Source: Chlorobiota bacterium (lineage in GTDB: Bacteria; Bacteroidota; Ignavibacteria; OLB7). From it: a stretch of 64,000 bases of DNA. A program made the position numbers and the translations under genes. How positions within the stretch are numbered: the first letter of the stretch is position 1; every line of letters begins with the position of its first letter. The stretch covers positions 1-64,000 of the forward strand of contig JAQBOZ010000005.1 in assembly GCA_028287785.1 (NCBI GenBank), in the 5' to 3' direction. Below the pieces are notes generated by a model. The model ran no database searches, was not told the origin of the DNA, and was given only the letters and a program-made list of their open reading frames with translations. Of this stretch, positions 24,957 to 35,000 are shown in pieces.

Positions 24957-26420
24957 TTGTGTAATAGGGAATGGGGATTTCAGCCAATACCTATCCGACG
25001 CTGCATGGCGGCGGGACCCAACACGCAGGAAGCATGTCGAAGCAACCCTCAGCCGGCGACGGTAACAAACGAGGTACATACAAGCGTCGAAGCATCGAGG
25101 ATCTGAACCTGCCGCCGGAGGTGCAGGAGATCTTTACCGCCGCTGTCAAGGAAGCAGCCGGCAAGCCGCTGTCGATGGCGCCGGAATCGCCGCTCGGTCG
25201 GGTAATCGGTGCGTTTGTCGAACATAGCCTGAAGCAGGAGATGCGCGAGCATCTCGGCTACGATGCCCATCAGCGGATCGTTCCCGAGCCAGAGGCACCG
25301 TGCAGACGATCGAACACGCGCAACGGCTCGTCGAAGAAGCAGTTGAAGACGTCGATGGGATCGACCGCGATCGATGTGCCCCGCGATCGTGATGGATCGT
25401 TCACACGGCAGTTGCTGGGCAAACATCAGTCGATGAGTGGCGAGATTGAACAGCGGGCGATCGCGATGTATGCCCACGGGATGACCACGCGCGACATCGC
25501 CGAGCACATCCGGGAGCTGTATCACTTCCACGCCAGCGATGGCTTCATCTCGGGGCTGCTGGAACGCGTCGAGCCGGAGCTGATCGCCTGGCGATCGCGG
25601 CCATTGGAGGATGTCTACGCGATCGTCCACATCGATGCAATCCATCTGAAGATCCGAGATCCGAACGGCGTAAAGTCAACAGCAGCCTACATTGTCGGGG
25701 GATATGGCGAGGCTGGACGGCATGATATCCTCGGCATCTGGATCGCTCCATCGGATCACACGACCGGTCATGGGGAGTCGGCGGGGTTCTGGCAGACGGT
25801 GTTCGTCGAGCTTCAGAAACGAGGTATTTAGCAGATGCTGATCGTCTGCTCGGACAACCTGACGGGGATCGATCAGGCGCTGGCGGCGAGCTATCCATCG
25901 ACGCAGCATCTGCCATGTATCGTCCATCAGATACGTTCCAGTCTTCGGCACGTTCCGTGGGCGCAGCGGGCGGCGGTCGCTCGGGCGATCAAGGGGATCT
26001 ACCAGGCGCCGAGCTATGAATCGGCGGAGCTAGCACTGGCGGAGTTCCGCCAGGAGTACCAGTCGCGGTATCCGGCGGTTGTGCACCAGTGGGAGATCTT
26101 CCTGCCGCGGATCGCGGTGCCGTGGAGCTACTCGCCGGGCCTGCGGAGGATGGTCTACACGACCAACCCGCAGGAGAACATCAACTGTCAGGTGCGGAAG
26201 GTGACGAAGAACCGGTCGCAGATGCCGAGCATCGACAGCGCGATGCGTCTGCTGACGCTGGTGCTGCGCGACATCAACGAGCGATCACTGAGCCGAGATC
26301 GTGCTCGTCCAGACTGGACGGGGATCGTGCGGGAGTTGCACATCCACTTCGCGGCGGCGCTGCCGGAGCAATGGGGATTACGATCGTAAATTGACAACGC
26401 ACGCCCGGCCTATTACACAA
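24957..26420 (+). mobile_element. IS256-family insertion sequence
   Basis: The 12-bp terminal inverted repeats TTGTGTAATAGG (24957-24968) and CCTATTACACAA (26409-26420) enclose one transposase gene. No flanking target duplication is visible, so the ends may have recombined since insertion. Confidence 0.85.
25034..26389 (+). pseudogene. IS256 transposase with in-frame amber stop
   Basis: About 450 codons from ATG 25034. All three DDE positions are visible: D in HIDAIHLKI, D in VCSDNLTGI, and E in TTNPQENINCQ, the equivalent of the IS256 TTNAIE box. A single TAG at 25829-25831 interrupts the frame (RGI-stop-QMLIVC) at a spot where relatives have a sense codon; reading resumes in the same frame to 26389. 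The transposase is therefore probably inactive unless the amber codon is read through. Confidence 0.85.
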
Positions 26421-27008
26421 TTATCAGCGCACTCCCCCTTGAGAATCGCTTGATGGAGAGTGCACCAAAACTTGTGCAACAAGGAACAAGAAGCCGGTAC
26501 CATTCGTGGTGGAACGCCAGCGAAACACACAGCGGAACTCTGTCGAACGGACTCTCAGTTATTCTCCCAAAATAGGACTAAGAAGCCATGGATTCCGCCC
26601 AGCCAATCAGTAGCACGCAATGGTAAAAGTATCCCCTTAATCCGGCAATCAAGACACAAGCTGCACCTCAGGCAAGGACAAGGGGAAGTAAGAAGATTGA
26701 ACCTGGGAAAGTTGTGGCAGGTTATAGAGTTTGAGATCTGCTAAAATGTGCAAAACTGGCCCCATTTCGAGGTTTTTAGGCGGGGCCAATGGTTATCCAG
26801 TGAACTTGTTACATAACTGTTGTTGCGGACCACAGGTCGTTATCGCTACTTTTGCACATACTTGTTAACAAGTTACCCACATCCACACTCATCATTCGGT
26901 CGTATCTCCGTGCGTCGGCATTGTTATTGATGTAATACTCAGAGGCTAAGTCTTGGCTAGGATTCTGAGGGACTTCAATTATTGTTAGGACATAGTAAGG
27001 GGCCACAC
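26421..27008. other. Intergenic stretch, nothing recognised
   Basis: Only short open frames without family signals or convincing ribosome sites are seen between the IS256 right end and the SocA-like gene. Confidence 0.5.
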
Positions 27009-27641
27009 ATGTACCGCGTTGTGCTACATAGCAAGATTGGGAACCTGATTGCATATCTCGCTCAGGAAGTACCGGATCTAGCTCTTACGAAGGTCCTCAA
27101 GCTCCTCTATCTCATTGATGAGACCTCAGTGCGCGAAATGGGCTCCCCGATAACGTGGCTTGATCATAAGGTGTGGAAATTGGGACCGGTTGCGGTTGAG
27201 ATCTTTCGGGAGATTCGACACGGTGAGAAAACGCTTGTTGGAGACAAGACGTTTTCCCTCGAAGATTATATCCAATGGGATGTACACCCTAACCCTCATT
27301 ACAGCGGCCAAGTTGAGGTCTCTATTCTATCCAAGCCAGAGGTTAAGCCTAACTTGATGGAGTTCTCCGAGTTCGAGGAGGAATTGATTAAGGGAATCGT
27401 TGAGGAGCATCGTTATACCACTGCTGTGGATCTTGTTCAACTCTTACATAAGAAGAACACTCTGTGGCATCAGAAAGTTGAAGAGTTGGAACTTGAGCGA
27501 GTATTTGAGTTTCGCAATACTTCTACTGTTTCCATTGATTTCACTGAGTTGATAAAGGATGACCCCGATAAGGAGTTGGCTGCGCAAGCAGCATATGCAT
27601 CGCTTGAATTTGAATTAGCGCTTTATGAACTCGAGTTATGA
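27009..27641 (+). CDS. SocA/Panacea-domain antitoxin
   Basis: 210 aa from ATG 27009; an ATG at 26982 is also in frame. Residues about 8-70 (KIGNLIAYLAQEVPDLALTK, VLKLLYLIDETSVREMGSPI, then VWKLGPVAVEIFREI) match the DUF4065/SocA/Panacea domain, known as an antitoxin domain paired with many unrelated toxins. The C-terminal part is acidic and helical. It overlaps the next gene by 17 bp, implying translational coupling, as usual for type II toxin-antitoxin pairs. Local sequence is more AT-rich than the chromosome. Confidence 0.82.
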   Translation: MYRVVLHSKIGNLIAYLAQEVPDLALTKVLKLLYLIDETSVREMGSPITWLDHKVWKLGPVAVEIFREIRHGEKTLVGDKTFSLEDYIQWDVHPNPHYSGQVEVSILSKPEVKPNLMEFSEFEEELIKGIVEEHRYTTAVDLVQLLHKKNTLWHQKVEELELERVFEFRNTSTVSIDFTELIKDDPDKELAAQAAYASLEFELALYELEL

Positions 27642-28128
27642 TCTCTTCTGCCCTGGCGCGATATTGAAAATCAATCAGTATGACTTTGAAGATGGTGGAC
27701 CACCGCGCGATAAGTATCTGATTGGCCTATGCTCCAATGACAACGAACTCATCTATATCTATTCTCTTACCACGTCGCAGAACCCCCGCAATGTGACCCC
27801 CAATGCTTCAGGGTGCAATGTTGCTAGCGGTCTACCCTATTGGTACTTTACACCTGGCGATGAGCTAGATGCCAATGGGTTTACTTTTAACCTCCCGACA
27901 TATGTCTTCTTTTATAACAACGTCAGGAAGCACGAATTTGCCGACCTTGAACGAATGGGGAAAAGTGGTTCCCAGCTTGGCGCAGTGAAGTTGGCTCAGC
28001 TTAGTGAGCAAGCTTTAAAGCGCTTGTTGAAATGCGCGTTGAAAGCCGAAAGATTTATCGCCCGTGACTTGCTGCCCTATCTCCGAACCGCGAAGGAGCT
28101 ACTATCAACGGGCAGCGTCAAGAGCTAA
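27625..28128 (+). CDS. Putative toxin partner of the SocA-like antitoxin
   Basis: 167 aa. The start overlaps the antitoxin stop. The N-terminal half is beta-rich (FCPGAILKI, then KYLIGLCSNDNELIYIYSLT), reminiscent of small SH3-like barrels of the MazF/PemK type, but diagnostic residues are not clear. The C-terminal third is helical and basic (LSEQALKRLLKCALKAERFI). I do not recognise the family; the toxin role rests on gene order with the Panacea antitoxin. Confidence 0.6.
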   Translation: MNSSYDLFCPGAILKINQYDFEDGGPPRDKYLIGLCSNDNELIYIYSLTTSQNPRNVTPNASGCNVASGLPYWYFTPGDELDANGFTFNLPTYVFFYNNVRKHEFADLERMGKSGSQLGAVKLAQLSEQALKRLLKCALKAERFIARDLLPYLRTAKELLSTGSVKS

Positions 28129-28472
28129 GCCCACACTAGCCGCTATCATTTCTCTCGGCACGAGCTTCGCAATATCCTCTACACTCCGCAACCGATTCAT
28201 TACCCCTACCTCCATTGCCTAGGTGACAGGCAATATCTTGTGAATGCGGGCAAAATTGTAGTGCATGAAACGGAACGCCACCACGTGAGCGTAATTCTCA
28301 ACCCTCTTGCTGAAGACATTGGTCAGCCTCGTCAACCGTCACATCCGCCTTCATCGTCCTGTATATTCAGCCGGACTGTATCGGTTATCGCCGCCGATTG
28401 CCGGGCCATAGCCCTTCACCAGCATGCGTGATTATAGTGGACCCCATGTCCTGGACCACGAAGGAGGGATTA

Positions 28473-29333
28473 TTAGGTTGTCAAGGCGGCTGATCGATAG
28501 ACAGCCTCGGGCGTTCTGTAGCCCAGCGATTGATGCGGTCGCTCGCTGTTGTAAAAGCTGAAGTACGCATCCAGGCCCTCCTCCAGCTTCTGCATCGTCA
28601 GGTATTCTCGCAGATAAATCTCCTCGTATTTGACTGATCGCCACAGTCGTTCGATGAAGATGTTGTCGTGACACCGGCCCCGGCCATCCATGCTGATCGC
28701 GATGCCTGCCTGCTCCAACCGCCCGGTGAACACAGCGCTGGTATACTGTGACCCCTGATCGGTGTTGAAGATCTCCGGCGTTGTCTGCTGCAACGCCCGA
28801 TCTAACGCCGTCAGGCAGAAGTTCACCTCCATGGTGCGTGAGACTTCCCAGCTCAGCACGTACCGCGAGTGCCAGTCGATGATCGCCGTCAGATAGGCGA
28901 AGCTCCGTCCCATCGGGATATACGTGATATCGGTGCTCCAGACCTGATCGCACCGCTCGATCGGCACATCGCGCAACAGATACGGATAGACCCGATGCTG
29001 CGGATGCGGCTGGCTGGTCCGCGGCTTCGGTGCGATCGCCTCGATGCCCATCGCGCGCATCAGTCGCTGCACGCGTTTGCGGTTGATCTGGCAGCCCTGC
29101 TGCTTCAGGCGGTGTGTCATGTTCCTACTGCCAAAGAACGGATGGGCCAGGTACTGCTCGTCGATCATGCGCATCAATCGCGCCTGCTCAGCAGCCGCAT
29201 CGACCTGCGGCTCGGCCCTGCGATAATAGTAGCTCGATCGTGCGACACCAAGCAGCGCGCACTGCCGACGGAGGCTGACCACGCCACTGGGGCTGCCGTC
29301 AATCATCTGGCGCCGGGATGCGAGGGGGATCAA
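28473..29333 (-). CDS. IS3 transposase OrfB (DDE integrase)
   Basis: 286 codons, with HTH_21-like N-terminus and rve core: WSTDITYIPM (first D), IFNTDQGSQYTSAVF (second D) and DNIFIERLWRSVKYEEIY (E), ending RPHQSLGYRTPEAVY. Unusually it is in the same frame as OrfA, separated by a single TAG and starting at a TTG; the typical -1 frame relation is missing. It may be translated by reinitiation. Confidence 0.9.
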   Translation of the reverse strand: MIPLASRRQMIDGSPSGVVSLRRQCALLGVARSSYYYRRAEPQVDAAAEQARLMRMIDEQYLAHPFFGSRNMTHRLKQQGCQINRKRVQRLMRAMGIEAIAPKPRTSQPHPQHRVYPYLLRDVPIERCDQVWSTDITYIPMGRSFAYLTAIIDWHSRYVLSWEVSRTMEVNFCLTALDRALQQTTPEIFNTDQGSQYTSAVFTGRLEQAGIAISMDGRGRCHDNIFIERLWRSVKYEEIYLREYLTMQKLEEGLDAYFSFYNSERPHQSLGYRTPEAVYRSAALTT

Positions 29334-29612
29334 CTAACTCTTTTTTTTTATCCACTCCAGCTCGACCGACAGTTGCCCGATCTGTTGATAGAGCTTGTCG
29401 ATCAGCTCCTGCTGCTTGGCCTCGGCGTTGCCGACGGTTCCAGCGAACAGCTCCGGCGCATGGTCAGTCAGATACCCTCGCCATTGCGTGATCTGGGTAG
29501 GATGGATGCCATAGGCTGAGGCGAGTTCGCTGAGCGATCGCTCGCCGCGAGCGGCTTCCAGAGCGACTTTCGCTTTAAAATCTGCCGAAAATGTTCTGCG
29601 GTGCCGTGCCAT
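29334..29612 (-). CDS. IS3 OrfA (HTH protein)
   Basis: 92 aa. The HTH_Tnp_1 domain is clear (RTFSADFKAKVALEAARGER, LASAYGIHPTQITQWRGYL), followed by a leucine-zipper-like helix. The 3' end contains a run of nine As (WIKKKS-stop), a typical slippery site, but a -1 shift there runs into a nearby stop and not into OrfB. Confidence 0.9.
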   Translation of the reverse strand: MARHRRTFSADFKAKVALEAARGERSLSELASAYGIHPTQITQWRGYLTDHAPELFAGTVGNAEAKQQELIDKLYQQIGQLSVELEWIKKKS

Positions 29613-29877
29613 AAGGGTTCTCCGATTGGACGAAGGTAATGGGAATCATCCACTTAACCCTCTGGTCCAGTTTTCGGGGTCCACTATAGATCGATATCTG
29701 CACCAAACGCCATGTCCACTGCCAACAAGGCAGTGAAGAGTCTGGGTACGCTTGGCGAGTTTGAGCTTATTCATACCACAAAGACAGTACTTCATTCTTG
29801 ATCGTACAAGCATGAAGGTCAATTTGACCACCAATTGTGTGGCGCGATAGAATCGCCTGGGGTACTTACTAATATGA

Positions 29878-29903
29878 AGCAAGGCCCTTTATGGGGCCTT
29901 GCT
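29878..29903 (-). terminator. Hairpin overlapping the SecB-like stop codon
   Basis: Stem AGCAAGGCCC/GGGCCTTGCT; the TAA of the chaperone gene lies in the loop. The T-run on the minus strand is weak. Confidence 0.55.
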
Positions 29904-30467
29904 CTTGCGCTTTGCTGACTTCTTGGGCGCTTCTTTCTCAGACACTGCTTCAGTGATCGCACTCTTTTCTTTTAACTCCTTTGAAGTCTCCGCATTCTTC
30001 ATTTCAATGAAAGAAACGGTCGGCAGAATCAACGGTCCCGCCCCCCCTCTTCCAGTAGTCATTGCGATGAATTCACGGGCTGCCGAATAGAGTAATGCCG
30101 GAGCGTTATATCTCACCATTTTCCGGAGGCTCTCAGCCGGATAATCTTCAGCAACCCTGAAAAGCCCCATCAATGTGATATTGAAATCATAGGCAACCCG
30201 CCCCTTAATATGATCAGCATTCGCAACGAAAAGCCGACATGCAATTCTCCTATCCTGCTCCGGGTGATCCCATAACTCAAATCCCACTTCAATATCTTGT
30301 GGGGTTGGGTCTGGCAAAGACTCCTTAACAGCTAGAATCGCCTCAGTATTTGAAAACGAATACTCCTCCACAAAATACATCTCAAGCAACAGCGCTGCGG
30401 GGAGCATCGTTTTCGACGGAAACTTCTTCGCTTTCGGGTTCATTGTCATGTTGTTGAAACTGCTCAT
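29889..30467 (-). CDS. SecB-like chaperone of a TAC operon
   Basis: 192 aa by the longest reading; ATGs at 30449, 30443 or 30407 are possible, all within the HigA overlap. RVAYDFNITLMGLFRV and VRYNAPALLYSAAREFIAMT, then TGRGGAGPLILPTVSFIEM follow the SecB fold's conserved C-terminal pattern (NxLFPYAREC then LAPVNF). A basic tail (KKSAKRKSKAP) is added. In toxin-antitoxin-chaperone systems a SecB paralog binds and stabilises the HigA-type antitoxin; gene order here (HigB, HigA, SecB-like) is exactly that. Confidence 0.85.
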   Translation of the reverse strand: MSSFNNMTMNPKAKKFPSKTMLPAALLLEMYFVEEYSFSNTEAILAVKESLPDPTPQDIEVGFELWDHPEQDRRIACRLFVANADHIKGRVAYDFNITLMGLFRVAEDYPAESLRKMVRYNAPALLYSAAREFIAMTTGRGGAGPLILPTVSFIEMKNAETSKELKEKSAITEAVSEKEAPKKSAKRKSKAP

Positions 30468-30879
30468 TAGTAGGGAAACGGGAATATGCTACCCAAAGGA
30501 CGTCACGATGGCCGTGATCTCCACGGTTAATGTACCCCCACGGGTTAGGCCCAGATACTTCGCATGCAGAAGAGTCCGAACGGGAGACAAACAAATTCCT
30601 AACATTGAGCTTGTATCCACAAGCCCGAGAGACATGTACCAATGTTGATATTTCAAAATTGTTGTTCCCGCTTAGCAATTTTGTAACAAATGGCCGACTT
30701 CTGTGCATTAATCCCGCTAATTTCGCACGACTAATACCTCTATCTTCCATGATCTTAAAGATTAGGTCAGAGATGAGATATTTAACCTCCTCAATCTCAA
30801 ATTCAATAGTATTCTCAATCTCTTTTGTTAAAGAAGAGAGACTCTGCTTTTCCTGCGTTTTGGTTTTATGTTCGAGCAT
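30382..30879 (-). CDS. higA: HigA-type antitoxin with chaperone-addiction tail
   Basis: 165 aa from ATG 30879, overlapping the HigB stop by 14 bp. Residues about 30-95 form an XRE HTH (FKIMEDRGISRAKLAGLMHR, RPFVTKLLSGNNNFEISTLV). The C-terminal extension (GPNPWGYINRGDHGHRDVLW, then VAYSRFPTNEQF) is unlike plain HigA and corresponds in position to the chaperone addiction sequence of TAC antitoxins, with exposed aromatics. Its coding end overlaps the chaperone start. Confidence 0.83.
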   Translation of the reverse strand: MLEHKTKTQEKQSLSSLTKEIENTIEFEIEEVKYLISDLIFKIMEDRGISRAKLAGLMHRSRPFVTKLLSGNNNFEISTLVHVSRACGYKLNVRNLFVSRSDSSACEVSGPNPWGYINRGDHGHRDVLWVAYSRFPTNEQFQQHDNEPESEEVSVENDAPRSAVA

Positions 30880-31258
30880 TGGAGACCTCTTGCCAATATG
30901 CTTCCATGATTGATGATGCCTGTGCACATTCCCGTGAAACCTTCGCCCCCTTTTTAGGGAATGCATGTGTGATAATAATCGTCCCTGCCTTCCCAAAAAA
31001 CCAGACAACACGAGTGCCGCCTGGCTTCAGTTCGTAGAGCTTTTTGCATTCAGCTCCGTGTAGCTCATGCCCTTTTTCCTTTTGCCTCGGGGGGCCAGCC
31101 TCAGCAAGCATCCTTACAGCAACTACCACTTTAGCCGCGTCAGAATTCCCATGAGCCCGCAAGGCGGCCAAAAAGTCGCTGTAGGCACAGTCCCCGTCAA
31201 CACCCCAAGCTGCAACGGTATACCGCGCGCCTTTATGTATGCAGGTAATAGGCATCAT
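30866..31258 (-). CDS. higB: HigB/RelE-type toxin
   Basis: 130 aa. Pattern of phage-derived Gp49/HigB toxins: GDCAYSDFLAALRA, then KKLYELKPGGTRVVWFFGKAGTIIITHAFPKKG, with basic residues in the last strands. Such proteins cleave mRNA on the ribosome; exact catalytic residues are not assigned. First gene of a three-gene minus-strand operon with overlapping downstream genes. ATG at 31255 is an alternative start. Confidence 0.85.
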   Translation of the reverse strand: MMPITCIHKGARYTVAAWGVDGDCAYSDFLAALRAHGNSDAAKVVVAVRMLAEAGPPRQKEKGHELHGAECKKLYELKPGGTRVVWFFGKAGTIIITHAFPKKGAKVSRECAQASSIMEAYWQEVSNART

Positions 31259-31339
31259 CTAGTGTGCCAAGTTAACCTATACGTTAACACGATGCAAGCC
31301 TTCTTCTATTGGAAATGGATATTTGACAGTCCGTAACGG

Positions 31340-31599
31340 CCAATAGAAGAAATCCCTTCCCGCTTTTCTTCTGCCGCACCTCTGCTGCCCCTTTGGCGAT
31401 CTCCTTCCGTCGTTCTGACGTCATCTTCGGCGCACGCCTTGCCGCCCTTCAACCCTCCCAGACGGCCTAACTCCATCGCTGCGGGGTTCTGCGTGGATGC
31501 CGGTTCAATCGGCTCGTCAGTCTCGCCCGTGGCAATGTCCACGATAGACTTGGCGCGTTGGTGCGGATCATGGGGGAGCTTCTGTTTTTTCTCTGCCAT
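31340..31599 (-). pseudogene. Small GGxKGGK basic protein, frameshifted
   Basis: The N-terminal part (MAEKKQKLPHDPHQRAKSIV, then AMELGRLGGLKGGKA) is a common small bacterial protein. The expected continuation MTSERRKEIAKGAAEVRQKK is found in a different frame starting near 31420, so a 1-nt indel splits the gene. It could be a sequencing error or true inactivation. Confidence 0.6.
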
Positions 31600-32058
31600 G
31601 TGTATACCATAGGTGGCCTGTGTCCAATCTGGAAATGCTTATGCGGTCAAGCGTGATTTTTGTGGTGGCAAAGGTCGGGAATCCAAAGTCGGTCGCAAGC
31701 AGCAAATCAAAATGATTCGCTACCGATCCTACCGCTCAATTGCATAGCCGCAACCGATTCTGCATTTTCCACACTAGTGTTGCAATCAACAAGACAGCAC
31801 ACGCACTGTCTGTCGTATGATGTTGTTTACGACCAGCCCGTCGGTCGGTCGCCGCCTATGAATTATTTCAAAGCTGGCATCCAAACGGCAATCTGCCACG
31901 CGCTGCCCCCCCAGTTGCGTGGGGAACAGTCACCCTCCCCCTCTCTCCGATTTCACATCAATCATGGCCTTAATCCGAGACCATGATCATTGAAGACTCG
32001 CATGGCTGACCTCACCGCACCATGCAGACATTTATATTCACCTATTGTCCCGAGTACG
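31600..32058. other. Intergenic stretch, nothing recognised
   Basis: No supported gene or repeat is seen between the frameshifted small gene and the STAND gene. In-frame starts of the latter at TTG 31990 and ATG 32002 fall in this stretch. Confidence 0.5.
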
Positions 32059-35000
32059 ATGCGTCAGACAATCACTGTTTTGGTTACAGGAACTTCACCC
32101 GATATTCGTACCCTGTACGAGCGCATTCATGATCAAACCCTTATTGATTTCCAACAAGAGTATCGACGTCGAGGGATTGATGTGCATGTCGGCGAGCTCG
32201 ATGATCAATCGGGGAAAGTACTGCTCAGCTCGGGCGGAGCAATACTCTGTGTCGTCGGCAATATATCGCAGCCCAGCCAGAACGTCCCATTCAATGCTCA
32301 CGAGGAGGAACAGGCAGATAAATGCCGCTATTTGCTGCAAACCTATGCTCCGGCGGCTCATCACGTGTATTTCTATACCATAGGAAACGGCACTGATGCA
32401 TCATCACATCCTGTGCTGCGCCACGCAGCAACGCAGATTGCGACCGGATGCCGTACGATACAGCATATAAATGACGGTTTCGACATGCTGGCCCATGCGA
32501 TACACAACGATCTGCAAAACCTGCCAAGCGGCCTTCTCCCCGTCGAAACCGCCGACACAGCAGTAGCGCCGCTGCGCGCGCAGAACGATGACCTGGCCCG
32601 TGCATATACTGCCGGAGCAATTCCGATACCCCGACTGACTGATCTCCTGATCAAGAAGCTCCAATCTGGGAAAACACCCATCCTTGTGCACGGCCCGGCC
32701 CGAGTGGGCAAAAGCACGTTGCTAGCGCTTCTGAGCATAGAGTGCGCGCGCCGGTTTCCGGATGCGTTGGTAATCCGTCATTTCGTAGAAGCTGAAGGCG
32801 TTGCTCCTGATCACGGCTTACTGTTGCATCACCTTCTTACCGAGCTGGTCCCTAACGAATTGGCATCAGGAACGCCACAGCCTACCCTTGAAGGCATGCA
32901 GGAGCAATTCCTGGATACAATCGCATCGCTGCGGCGAAGACGGGTGATCATTATCATCGATGCGCTGGATGAACTGCGCAACTCCAGTCAGAATCTAAAG
33001 TGGCTCCCCCAACGGCTTCCGCCTGGTGTCTCGCTAATTGTTTCGGCAACACCCTCGGATGCGCAGCGCGATGCACTACGCCGCAAATGGCGGCAATTCC
33101 AGATAGACGAACGGCCGAAGGAAATCGATGCAGAAACCCTTCGGCACATGCATGATGCAATGGATGCATCGCAGATCAGCAGTAGAATAGACCCTCTCGA
33201 CGGCGACTATCTGGACAGCACCACCGAGGCAATGCTGCATCCCGAGCCTGGTGCTCCAATACGGTACATGCTAGACCGCATGCTGAATAACGAGAGTACA
33301 GAATTGGATAACGGAGCTTCCAAACGCGCCCGCACCTTGCTCCAACTGCTGTGCTGCTCGCGCCGTGGTCTGTCGATGGAGGAACTGTGCGGGTTAGGCA
33401 ACATTACACTCGGTCAATGCGTAGAGTTTCTAGCAGCAGCACGGCACATTGTAACCCGGCATGGAATATTTATCGTGTTCTATCATTCAACAGTACGCGC
33501 AGAAGTACGCACAGTGGTGTTTACAGATCCAGACAATACAACGGAAGAGCACACTGAAACTGACGCGATCCTGAAACACCAACACGAGGAGATGGGCGAT
33601 TATTTCCAGAAACATTCGTTACCAGAGCGCCGCACCGAAGAGGCGCCCTGGCAATGGAACCAGGCCGATGCGCGTGAGAAACTTCGTGCCTATGTGGAGG
33701 ATTTAGAGATGTTCGAGGAAATGATTTCCAACGGCCGAGGACATGAGCTGCTTCAGTACTGGCTGCTGCTAGGTGATATGGAGCTTATGGCAGAGACATA
33801 TCGCGTAAGAGTGAATGAATGGCTTGCCCGCGATGGAGTGACTAAGGAGAACGCCCAAGGCGTTGTGCGACGCCTGGAGCAATTGGGTCAGTTCCTCAGC
33901 GCATGCGGCAAGTATGATGCATCCGAAAGATTCTTAAAGAATGCCGTGAATCTGTGTCGACGGCATCTGCGACATGACCAACGTGGCTTGGCTATGCTGC
34001 TCGCGATGCACGGCGAAGTGCTGCGGCTGCTGGGACGATACGACGATTCAATCGACGCTCTTCATTCGGGGCTGAACTCTGTGCAGTCGCTGCAAGAACC
34101 CGCCCCCGTGATGAAAGCGCAGATTGCCAACGATCTGGGCCTTGCACTGGGCGAGGTAAACGATCCCGAGGCACTGAAGTTTTTACGCCAGGCACTTCAA
34201 TTGAAGCGGAACCACCTCGGCGAGCATCATTACTCAACCGCTGAGACACTGAACGATATCGCGGTTGTCCATCTCGGCCAAGGACAATATTTCGCCGCAA
34301 TGAAGATCCTTGATCTTGCGATTCCCATTTTGTGTCCGCCCGGACTTCAGCGCACCCAAGACTATGAAAGCCCCATGCTGGCAACATGCATGCACAATTA
34401 CGCCAGTGCGCTCGACGGCTGCGGCGAAAAAGGCCCTGCAATGGATATCCTTCTGCGTGTGCTGGAGATGCGTGAACGCATCCTTGGAAACAATCATCAC
34501 TTCACCATCATCACGCGTATCAACGTTGTAGTATGGCTGTATCGCGACGGAGATACGGAATCGGCCCGCGCTTGGGCAGCTCAGGCTTGGAAGGATATAG
34601 CGGCAGTCCTGAACAATGAACATCCGCACTACCTGGCAGCCACCATCAGCCTGGCGCAGGTGCTGCAGGTATTCGGTGAAATCAATCAGGCACAGACGAT
34701 GCTGTTTCAAACCCTCGGCACGTGCCGTCGTGTACTGCCACCACAACATCGTATCACCGCTTCATGTCTGCACAACTTTGCGCGACTACTCGATATTATG
34801 CATGCGGGCACAGAAACACCCTGCCTTAGCAAGGAACTTCTTGAGGCTGAACGATTTGCCAAGGAGGCAGTTGCCGCATGGCGCGCAGCCATAGTTCCCA
34901 ACTGCGTTTCGATTGCCAAAACGCTGATACTGCTGGGCGATATCCGCGAACGCATCGGAAGGAAACGCGAAGCACTCAGTAATTACTGCGAAGCATGCGA

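Larger units (their letters stand above)
28433..29688 (-). mobile_element. IS3-family insertion sequence, intact ends
   Basis: 1256 bp. Inverted ends TATAGTGGACCCC (left) match the complement at the right end, with a second matched block CTGGACCA. The 3-bp target duplication GAT is present at 28430-28432 and 29689-29691. It contains OrfA and OrfB. Confidence 0.9.

Noticed and set aside
24940-26440. Target-site duplication of the IS256 element
   Set aside because: The 8-9 bp on either side of the terminal repeats do not match.
29334-29350. Programmed -1 frameshift producing an OrfAB fusion
   Set aside because: The A9 run exists, but the -1 frame meets a stop after about 15 codons, and OrfB is in the same frame as OrfA.
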